Shown: one piece after another, positions 26,327 through 34,563 of the stretch | How positions within the stretch are numbered: position 1 is the stretch's first letter | How the letters are laid out: every line of letters starts with the position of its first letter | From: Aphelocoma coerulescens | Taxonomy: Eukaryota > Chordata > Aves > Passeriformes > Corvidae | Reading direction: 5' to 3' | DNA: 64,000 bases | Assembly: GCF_041296385.1 (NCBI RefSeq) | Contig: NC_091017.1 | Coordinates: 10,038,001-10,102,000 of the forward strand | Notes under the pieces: model-generated | Told to the model about the DNA's origin: nothing | Databases searched by the model: none | Seen by the model: the letters and a program-made list of their open reading frames with translations, nothing else | Program-made: the position numbers and the translations under genes

Positions 26327-26752
26327 TGTTGGGAAATAGAATTATTGGGATCAAATAAAGAACTGTGCAAGCAATAGAGCTGGAAGTTTTTAGGCTTGTG
26401 TGTGAGAGACACTTTCCATGGGAAAGTCCCTGTGTGAAGGAAAACAAACAGCCTGAGAAAAAACAGGGAGTGAAAAACTTGCAGCTGTGCTATCCGGGAG
26501 TGAACGAGGGGGGTGAGCACAAAATTCTTTTGATCATAACAAGACTGTGGAGACTTGCCAATATAAGTCCAATTATGTAGAGATAGAAATGTGTCTTGAC
26601 AAGCTTTAAGCCACTTAGGAGCTAACAAGCTGGTATACAAGTGCCTTTGGACTGCTAATAAACGGAGTTCATTTATCAACCATATTGGTTTTGGACTGTT
26701 TCTCTCTCCCCCCGCTGGGATCCAGGCTCCTCGTCCCGTGCAGCTTCTAACA
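26327..26752 (+). mobile_element. solo LTR nested in RT of the provirus (second)
   Basis: A 426-base plus-strand solo LTR with TG...CA ends and short inverted ends (TGTTGG / TTCTAACA), flanked by a perfect 6-bp duplication ATCTCC. AATAAA lies at 26,657-26,662, about 90 bases from the 3' end, followed by a GC- and pyrimidine-rich U5. An ATATAAG TATA-like motif is at 26,561. The 6-bp duplication is typical of class II (betaretrovirus/ERVK-like) integration. It splits the host provirus between the KVKGP-type end of the palm and the thumb, so it is younger than the provirus. Confidence 0.92.
26657..26662 (+). terminator. AATAAA polyadenylation signal of the nested LTR
   Basis: A canonical hexamer about 90 bases before the LTR 3' end, in the position expected for the R/U5 side. 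It fixes the plus-strand orientation of this LTR. Confidence 0.7.
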
Positions 26753-26758
26753 ATCTCC
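26753..26758. repeat. right target-site duplication of the second nested LTR
   Basis: ATCTCC, identical to the copy at 26,321-26,326. Confidence 0.9.
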
Positions 26759-27272
26759 CAGGTAGGTCCCTTGACTTTGCTCTTCTTGATGGTGAAGCCA
26801 GCTTCTAGGGGAATCTGGATGATCTTGTCTACTTTTTCAAATACTTCGGTTGCCGTGTTCCCCCACAGAATGATGTTGTCAATGTATTGCAGATTTCTGG
26901 AACCTTACCCTTTTCCAGTGCAGTCTGGATCAGTCCAAGGCAAATGGTGGGACTGTGCTTCCACCCCTGGGGCAGTCGTTTCCAGGTGTACTGCACACCC
27001 TTCCAGGTGAAGGCAAACTGAGGCCTGCACTCTGCTGCCAAAGAAATGGAGAAGAAGGCATTGGCAATGTTAATAGTGGCATACCACTTCACTGCCTTGA
27101 ATTCCATCTTGTACTGAAGCTCCAACATGTCTGGCATGGCACTCAGTGGTGGCATGACCTTATTCAGGCCATGGTAATCCACCATCAGTCTCCATTCTCC
27201 ACTGGACTTATGCACTGGCCATATAGGGCCATCGGATCCACACGGTCCAATAGATCCAGTTGTCCCTTTCCT
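26759..27272 (-). pseudogene. reverse transcriptase fingers and palm, inactive
   Basis: The minus-strand frame open from 27,272 (just after an in-frame TAG at 27,275) to 26,829 holds GPIWPVHKSSGEWRLMVDYHGLN, LPQGW and the surrounding RT fingers/palm pattern. Two catalytic aspartates are lost. Motif A reads TINIANAFF, with Asn where the metal-binding Asp belongs. Motif C, readable only after a one-base frameshift near 26,895, is YIDN (26,886-26,875) and not YIDD. The fragment is cut at its downstream end by the second nested solo LTR. Enzyme activity can be excluded. Confidence 0.92.
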
Positions 27273-27440
27273 CTACCTGGCTAGAGGCAGGGCCCCTCTA
27301 ATCCTGGTCATGGTACACGTTGCTCTCCGCTTGTAAATATGTTCCCGAGGTCCCGTCAAGAGGATTGGTCATTTTATCATTCCTGTACCACCTGGAGTTC
27401 TGTCCACGAGAGACCGGAGCAACATTGGCACTAGATGAGC
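27273..27440 (-). pseudogene. gag-pro/pol junction remnant
   Basis: About 170 bases between the last gag-like sequence and RT. A retroviral protease (DTG or DSG core) is not visible, and the space is far too short for the rest of gag plus protease. A large deletion must have removed them. An in-frame TAG ends the RT frame at 27,275. The identity of what remains is uncertain. Confidence 0.5.
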
Positions 27441-27911
27441 TTCTTGTGGTAGATGTTTCTCTTTTTAATTCATGTACCTAGGCTGCTAAGGAGGAGGTGG
27501 GTTTTCTATCCCACTTCCTCATGTCTTCTCCACGCTCCAGAAGGAAAAACCAGAGGTTACCTCGCAGAGTGTGTCTTCTCTCCCTGGCTGGGGGACGTCT
27601 GCTCCTGGTGGCAGAGACTCTTGTTGGTTCTGGTGAGCTTTGGTAAATTCCTTTCTTAAGCTCCTTTCTCAGTTTCTGGTGGCCCTCTTTGATTTTCTCC
27701 TCCAAGCTCGGGATGTGTTCCGCCAGCTTTGTTTCCAAATGGCATTCATTCCCTTGCAGGTTTTCATGCAATAGACATCATAAACCAATAAAGCAATTCT
27801 CATATCATTCCCTAGTCTCAACAGGAGCAATACAACAGGCAGGTAGTTCCCCATGTGAGGAAAAATATAGAGAGCAAGGTACAGTACCCATGTAGACAAG
27901 CTGAGCACCAT
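27441..27911 (-). pseudogene. gag-like 5' remnant, two overlapping frames
   Basis: An 80-codon frame begins at 27,911 in a very good Kozak context (CACCATGG) with about 45 mostly hydrophobic residues. A second frame of 97 codons (27,771-27,478) has a charged helical stretch (EEKIKEGHQKLRKELKK) followed by a basic, proline-rich segment and the sequence EDMRKWDRKP. Together they occupy the place of gag, directly downstream of the leader. I do not recognise a matrix, capsid or zinc-knuckle domain. Capsid and nucleocapsid appear deleted. The assignment rests mainly on position. Confidence 0.6.
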
Positions 27912-27960
27912 GGTGAATAGGTTTCTCTTAATATAAAATTGTATTCCTGACTTTCTCTCA

Positions 27961-27984
27961 GGTCGAGCCCCACCTTGGGCATCA
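27961..27984 (-). other. primer-binding site, tRNA-Lys(CUU)-like
   Basis: On the minus strand the sequence TGATGCCCAAGGTGGGGCTC, followed by GACC, lies five bases inside the 5' LTR. It closely resembles the complement of the 3' end of tRNA-Lys(CUU) (T-arm GGGTTCGAGCCCCAC then TTGGGCG). There are mismatches at positions 3, 4 and near 11. Its place next to the LTR and the tRNA T-arm-like core support a primer-binding site. The tRNA assignment is from memory of tRNA structure and should be checked. Confidence 0.7.
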
Positions 27985-27989
27985 AAGTA

Positions 27990-28507
27990 TGTACTAGTTT
28001 GAAAACAAACCAGTGGGAGATCACAAGTCAGATTTATAATTTGATAGGAAAATTAAAATAAATGCAATAGTACAAGAACACTGCCAGAGTCAGGATACAT
28101 CCTGACACCCTGACTAACTGCTACCTGTCCAGATGAAGTGATCCTGTTGAAGTGGTGATCCTGTAGAAGGGTCTGGTCTTCATCTGAAGGTCCAGTGGTA
28201 GCTCCTGTCCTCTGGGAATCCAGTAGGTAAGGACTGCTTATGTTGTTCTGAACCCCGGATTATATCCAGGTGGGAATGCTTGGCTCCTCCTCCTGGGCAG
28301 AGCATCTCACAATTACATAGATGTAATTCTGTGAGTCATGTGGTGGGTCCTTGATTGCTCACGAAACAGAGATAGTCCCTGGACGGAGTTATCAAGGATG
28401 AGTCATGGTAGGAGACAACGAATACTGCCCCACCTGTTTTAACAGCTTGTGAAGATGATAATAGAATACATGCTTTTGGTTACATCTTACATTGTAACCT
28501 AGGGACA
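27990..28507 (-). mobile_element. 5' LTR of the minus-strand provirus
   Basis: 518 bases. Reading the minus strand it starts TGTCCCTAGG and ends ACTAGTACA, giving TG...CA ends. It matches the left LTR nearly throughout. Two TGAGTCA AP-1 consensus sites (28,332-28,338 and 28,399-28,405) keep the 67-base spacing seen in the other LTR. Compared with the left LTR it carries a 15-base inverted block at 28,106-28,120. The outer flank ATAAC resembles the left flank ATAAG. Confidence 0.93.
28332..28405. promoter_or_regulatory. paired AP-1 motifs in the right LTR
   Basis: Two perfect TGAGTCA sites whose starts are 67 bases apart, as in the left LTR. As this is the 5' LTR, these are the copies placed to act on the provirus promoter. 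Confidence 0.5.
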
Positions 28508-31172
28508 ATAACAAATATACAGAATGGACTCTGCCACAGCTCATTTGTCCACAAAGTACTGTAGCATCTCTGTAATTTATAATCATCATCTTTTTCCTCA
28601 CACTTAATGAACTTGCTGAACAGTGTCAGTCCAAACAGAATTTTAGATTCCTAAATTCATTGTTCGCAATTCAATGCAAGAGAGGAACAACTGCAAGTGC
28701 CCTAATTTTAGGTACCTTCATAATCAATTGTCTTAGACCTCTGTCTTTTAGTTCCTCTCTGTCAAGCAAAACTCAAGATAACTGGAACACAGAAGTTTAA
28801 GAAAGGGGTAATTAGCATAAAATTTAGAAGTATTTCTGTAAAGAACACGGTAAAAGTGAAGTTTTTAAGAATCACATTACTTTTTCTGACAAGCTTCTAA
28901 AACCATTGGAAGCAGACCTCTGCTCCAGAAAAATAACAACATTACAAGTCCTTTAATTTCTGAATTCCTGACTGAAAAAGCACTTTTTAAACTTTGATTA
29001 CCATGGCAACTCCTGTTAGAAACTTTATTATCTAATTTACAGCCAGGGAAAAGATTATCCTATTTTGTATAATCATGTCTCAGGTAAGTAAGGTTGAATA
29101 ATCAACACAGTGCAATTTTTAATGAATTTAATTCAAGGCTTTCATGGCACATTCTTGCCTGAAAAGTATAAATGGACTTTTCAGTAATATTAAGGGTAAC
29201 AAAAAGTCACATGATTTTTCTAGTATTACAAAACTAATGATTTTGTAATGGTCCTAAATGAATGGAATAACCCCCAAAATATTATAACCCTCCACCTTTA
29301 ACAAGATACTGTAACTCCTTATTGCCAAAGAACATTGTATTCACAAAAACAATAAAATTAGTTTTCTCTAAGCAGAAGTTAAGTTGGGCAACAAATGCAG
29401 GTTTCACTTGTTTTGACTATTATCACTTTGATCTTCTGATGTCTTTGAATTTCCTCCTCCAAATTACTTAATCACCAAGAATTTTGCACATTACAGCTTT
29501 TCAGTTTTCCCAGTGAAACAAAAGGGCTGAACAGAAAAATTATAAGCAGGGTAAGAATATATTAAAGAAATACTGTATCTACATGCCATTTAATGGGAAT
29601 GAGTATCCATTAGAATCCCATTCGTTCTTGAATCTTGACTGCTGGATGTCCTAAAGATCAGGGAAAGAACTTGAGTGATGTGTTTCTGAAAGTACATTAA
29701 TCTCAGAAGGAGAAAGAAATAATTATGCAATACTTAGACTGTTACTCATTTTGATCCTACCACTGCCACACATATTTAAAAACTTCCCAAGTAAGCACCT
29801 TTGACAATATTTAGATTTAAATTTTTATTCAGCAAATACATAACAAAGAACATTTATATTTTATTTTAAAGACAGAAGATCTATTAAAGGGCTCATTTTG
29901 ATTACTTCCAAAAGCAGTATATCGATCTGGTTTCAGAAACAATCCTCTTTCCTGAGACCATTTTGAATTTTAAACTAGAAATAGTTTTAAGTACCATAGA
30001 AATAAAATGAATGTATCAACTGAATTCATGTAGCAAGCAAAATTCCTGTTTTAAGTTGAAACTACATTAAAAAAGACAGTTAAAAAATACAGAAAATAAA
30101 ATACTAAGAAGAATCATGTTTATTCAGATGTTATTTACATGTACGTAAGTAATTTCTAAGAGAAGCACGGAAAAGCCTTTTAAATGTCATTCATATTATC
30201 TGCTCAGGCTACATAGGGAATTGAGGAAAAAGAGTGAGGGACCATGTAATGAAAGATGATTTTAAAATAATTTGCCTATACTAAATATCTAGTTTCTCTC
30301 CAACACTAAGTAACTCTCCTTGCCTGTTTTTTCCAAGTATTTATAGTGAAATTTGCTATTTTAATGTATTTATAGTGAAATATGGGGGGAAAAGCACATA
30401 TGGATATAATTGGTAGAAAGAGTAAGAGGCAGCACTAAAGTACATGACCTGTATTTGATGAAGCATAGAGACCAAGGCTAGCAAGATTAATCTCTCCAGG
30501 AACAAATAAGCCTGAACTGCTCCAAATCCCGATTTATAAGTCTAGGGAACGTAAAGTGTCCCTCTTTCAGTGGGTATCAATGATAAGCCTAAACATTCAG
30601 AGCAAGATGAATTTATATGTTCCATTGCAAGCAGCTGGGGAAGAAAAATACAGTGCCAATACTCCATAGGTATTTGAAAGAGATCAATTTCTTTCCCTTA
30701 AAAAGCCAGATACACACTGTAGAACAGCCAGAAGTTAGGATGCACTGTGTGAAAGCACGATCATTCTTCTCCACTATTCATTTTAAAACATTACTTTTAA
30801 TGAAGCCAGTTCATAACGTCTAATGTGTGAATATCTAATCTGATTGCATCATAACACCTACAAATTTTGCTGTAATTACAGCTGGAGATTATGGATTACA
30901 TTTTCTCTGGAGCAGGAAACTGTGATCACCTCAGGTGCCCCCTATATTAGACCATATATGGTCCTCACAGTCCCAATGCAACACTTTTTGATAAACTAGT
31001 TTATGATCAAACAAACTCCTTGAAAACCATGGCACACATAAAAGTGGAATAAATACTTCCAGAGAAAAGTTAAAATAGAGAGTACTGAGTTGACTCGGGA
31101 GTCAAGTGTGTAATGGTAGGTAGCAACAGACATTTTACCTGAGTAGCCATGTGAGATTCCACAAAATGGAAT
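28508..31172. other. AT-rich non-coding DNA, no gene seen
   Basis: No supported gene. A perfect 16-bp direct repeat (GTATTTATAGTGAAAT) occurs at 30,337-30,352 and 30,366-30,381. A more complex patch at 30,840-30,960 (TGTAATTACAGCTGG and similar) has the texture of conserved non-coding DNA, but nothing firm can be said. Confidence 0.65.
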
Positions 31173-31178
31173 CTAAGG
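31173..31178. repeat. left target-site duplication of the LTR at 31.2 kb
   Basis: CTAAGG, repeated identically at 31,588-31,593 on the other side of the LTR. Confidence 0.9.
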
Positions 31179-31587
31179 TGTGGCGATCTGTTCACCCATT
31201 GCTTTTCCTATCCCACATTGTTTCCCTCCCTGTTCCTCACCCCTAGCCTTCGCCACTCCCTCGGGTCCTCCCTGTTTGTTGCTGTACCCCAACTCTGCCC
31301 ATGTGCCATCCCTGTACCCCTGACAAAATCCTCCTGCGCCAGGATCACGAGGTGTCTCTGGGGATTGCTGGGACAAGATGTCATTAAAGTCCTCTCAAAT
31401 CCTCATGAGAGACCCTTCTCGCCTCCTTTGCCATCCCTGTGTTGTAAGGCTGATAGCTGGCTGGAGCAAAACCGCAGAGGAGTCAGAAATGAACTACAGG
31501 ATAGCGACTGGGTTGCATTGCCCTAAACAGCTCTGCTGAGCTCTCAGGAAAGCTGCAGCTTGCTAAACTAAATCTAGCATTACAACA
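31179..31587 (+). mobile_element. solo LTR with perfect 6-bp target duplication
   Basis: A 409-base GC-richer island in AT-rich DNA. It starts TGTGGCGATC and ends CATTACAACA, flanked by CTAAGG on both sides. A pyrimidine-rich U3-like part comes first. ATTAAA at 31,382-31,387 could be the polyadenylation signal, which suggests plus orientation. No retroviral gene is attached, so it is a solo LTR left by LTR-LTR recombination. The 6-bp duplication points to a class II element. The short frames inside it (66-102 codons) are not genes. Confidence 0.88.
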
Positions 31588-31593
31588 CTAAGG
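31588..31593. repeat. right target-site duplication of the LTR at 31.2 kb
   Basis: CTAAGG, identical to the copy at 31,173-31,178. Confidence 0.9.
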
Positions 31594-34122
31594 TAACAAT
31601 TTTTGTTAGCTGATGGATAATTTTATTTTACTTACTGTCTGTCTCCATTCATTTTATTTGTGCTTTTTGTTTTTAGTGTTTTCCTGATAAATGTAGATGG
31701 TTTCAATTTTGACCAGTTATCATGCTTTAAAATGACTTAAAACTAGATCTGGATCTTGCAACATGGAATTTTTCATTCTCTTAGATCACATTGTTATAAC
31801 CGTTTTTACCAAAGAATGTTTGAAAATAAGTCCCTTAAAATAATGTGATTCACTTAATCAAAAAAATAGAAAAACCCCAGGGTTTTTCTCAGTGTTTTAT
31901 AAGTCTGAACTATTAATAGATCTGGGTTCTCTTGGAAGAGTAAATAATTACATGCCTTAAGTCAAGTAATGTGGATCAAATAATAGGGAAGTATCTTGTA
32001 GAAGGTAGGTTTACAATACTGCAATAATTTCATGTGACTGTAATCTTACATTTCTTTCAAAAATCGTTACAGGAAACATGAGTCTTGACATGAGGTAATT
32101 TATAGCTATTTTCTGGATATTTAAATAAATTAATTAAAATAGAGATTATTGCATTAGAAAACTTCCCAGTGCCAAGTTGAACACAAAGCTGTGGCAGCTT
32201 TTCATGTTACAGTATTATGTACTTTATTTTTTAATAATAGAGTGAGGAAAAACTCCCAGAAACACAGATGTATCTGAGTAGAAATATATATCTAGGCTGA
32301 TGGAAGTCAGAATCTCAGGAAAGAGTTTATGGTCCAAAGTATCCCCAAATCAGAGTTTGGCATCCAACAATCTTGATACTGAAACAGAAAGTACAAACAA
32401 GTGCAAGTACATGAATCATCATAACTTGTTCATCAGGTCCTTAGAGTAATTTTAGTTACAGATTATACAAGTATTTCTCATGCAATACTGAAAAAAAGCA
32501 TCTCAAAATATCCAAACATAAATCCTCCAATGTATTTTTATGTCCTGAAATACTTTGAAATGAATCTTTGGCATAAGGACTTGTCTCACTTTTTTTTTTT
32601 CTTTTTTATTAATTTTTATAAAGTATGTGATAAGTATATAAACAAACACATGAAATTAGGAACAAAATATTTGTAAGAAACAGCAGGATACAAAATGTGA
32701 TAGGTTTCAGCAACAAAAACTTGGAGTCAGAATATTTTTCAATTGTTAAAAAGAACATTATAACTGTCTTTGTTTTCCTTTTCTGTGCAAATATTAATCA
32801 ATTAAAACTCTGATTGTATACTTGCAGTTTATTCATTGGTTTAAAAGAATAAGATGGCTGCCCTCCAGGCATTCACTAATGGCGTTATTCTTGATTAATT
32901 TCTCTTTCCTTGGGATATTCTGAGGATATAAAGTACTGTGAGGCTTGATTTATGCCTGACGTGAAGCTAAAGTCTAGAATACTTCTCCAGTAGACAACAA
33001 AGATATTTTACTTACTTCATTAGTCTGCACAAAGGGAAGCTGAAGAGAGAAATTTCTGTTAGTCATTGGGGCTCAGAGATCCTAATTACATTTAGTATTG
33101 AGATTCAATGAAGGGAAGAAACCATCAGTCTAGTGAAATTGTTTATTGTTCTTGTTTTTCTTCTATTAATAAGATGCCAGATGGAAACCTCTGCCTATAT
33201 TAGCCACCTAATTTTAATTGTGTTACATTGCTTCTATTAACTGATAGACTCATTTGCAGAAAATAAGTTATTCCCTCCCCCAAATATTTAACAGCTTCTT
33301 CTTAACTTGGAAATTCTAAAACATTAGAAAGTCTCTTTGAAGCTCTTTTTTCTTAGTCATACTGCTGCATTAGAGCAAACATCTCCTCTCCCTAAACATC
33401 TCAGATGCTTTATATTAACTAGGCCTTGAAAGCACAATTTACAATGAAAGATATTTTACCAATGTATTGGAACAGAGGAAGCCATGGACAATTTTAGGGT
33501 GCTCCATGATTCCATGAGTTTAAAAAGGCAATGAAAAAACTGAGAACTCAACTCAAGGAAATATATATCTTCTTTGTATATTTTTTACATATCCAATCTA
33601 CATTTCCTAAACAAAACGTTGGCCTTGCAGAGACAGATACAGCCTGACACTGGAGAGAATTAACCTTTACTTGTAGATATTAGGAAACCTAGGAAGAAAT
33701 AACAAAAATTTCTTTGTGAAAAAGTCCCATTGAGATTAGAATAGATTGTGGGAAAGAGGAGCCCACCATACCCTCCAGCCTATAAGTGGAAAATGTACAG
33801 GAGAAATCAGCAATGCATGCACTGAAATTTAGCTATGTCTGGGTATCCACACTGAGGAGATGCTCAGAGGAAAAGTAAAGAAGAACTGCAGCTGTCTGTC
33901 TATCTCATCCTGTTGTCCAAAATGGCCTACCTGATTGAATTTGGATAGGGCAGGAGGCACTTTCAAACCAATTCCACAGAGTTATCTTTGAACCCTTCTT
34001 ATGTCACAGCTGAGGCAAAGCTGTCATATCTCTCTGTTCTCACTTCTCTAAGGAATACTACAATCCACATTTATAAAGGTTTCTGTACTGATGTGTCATT
34101 CTCCATGTTTCAACTGGTACAT

Positions 34123-34156
34123 GTAGAAGTTTGTTAAGCGTAGAAGTTTGTTAAGC
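34123..34156. repeat. 17-bp perfect tandem duplication
   Basis: GTAGAAGTTTGTTAAGC occurs twice without spacer (34,123-34,139 and 34,140-34,156). Perfect identity suggests a recent slippage or duplication, or an assembly or polymorphism effect. Confidence 0.95.
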
Positions 34157-34546
34157 ACCTTTTTTTGTTGTTATTTTCAGGGAAAGAGCAGAGTCCTCCT
34201 CCCTGCACAGGCTTTCATATTTCATAGTATACAGCAAGTCTTCATAGTATAGATAGACAGACTTCCACCTTATCGTCATCTATGTTCTTTACATAACATA
34301 TAGAATATAAAAGATTGCTATATCCTGTTGTGAAATAGCTGTAAGCATCCATCCAAGTACAAAATTTATGCTTGGATTTTATGAAAAACTTAGCTGAAAG
34401 GAATAGCAATGATAATACTTGTTACCACATTGTCATAAATTCTAACAAAGCAAGAAAACATATTTTTAACTGTTTTTGTGATTATAAATTCACTTGCCAT
34501 ATCAGAATTACACTGTAGGTAGGGATCTGAGATTATTTACTGGGGC

Positions 34547-34563
34547 TTTTTTTTTTTTTTTTT
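34547..34563. repeat. 17-base poly-T run
   Basis: T homopolymer (A run on the minus strand). No recognisable retrocopy body is attached. Confidence 0.85.

Larger units (their letters stand above)
23268..28507 (-). mobile_element. degraded env-less endogenous retrovirus
   Basis: A minus-strand provirus bounded by two direct LTRs. In transcription order it holds: 5' LTR (28,507-27,990), primer-binding site, gag remnant, reverse transcriptase, RNase H, integrase, 3' LTR. Only about 32 bases separate the integrase stop from the 3' LTR, so there is no env. The lack of env and the apparent 5-bp target duplication suggest an ERVL-like (class III) element, although the primer site looks like tRNA-Lys(CUU). 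The class call is therefore tentative. Pol is broken by several frameshifts and stops and by two nested LTR insertions. Most of gag and protease is missing. It cannot encode a working virus. Confidence 0.95.

Noticed and set aside
26140..26679. A single 179-codon protein
   Set aside because: It is a chimera: about the first 117 codons are read-through of the opposite-strand solo LTR, and only the last part is RT thumb.
27273..27440. Retroviral protease
   Set aside because: No DTG/DSG active-site motif is visible and the space is too short.
31173..31526. Frames of 67 and 102 codons near 31.3 kb
   Set aside because: They fall in the solo LTR with a perfect target duplication; low stop density follows from base composition.
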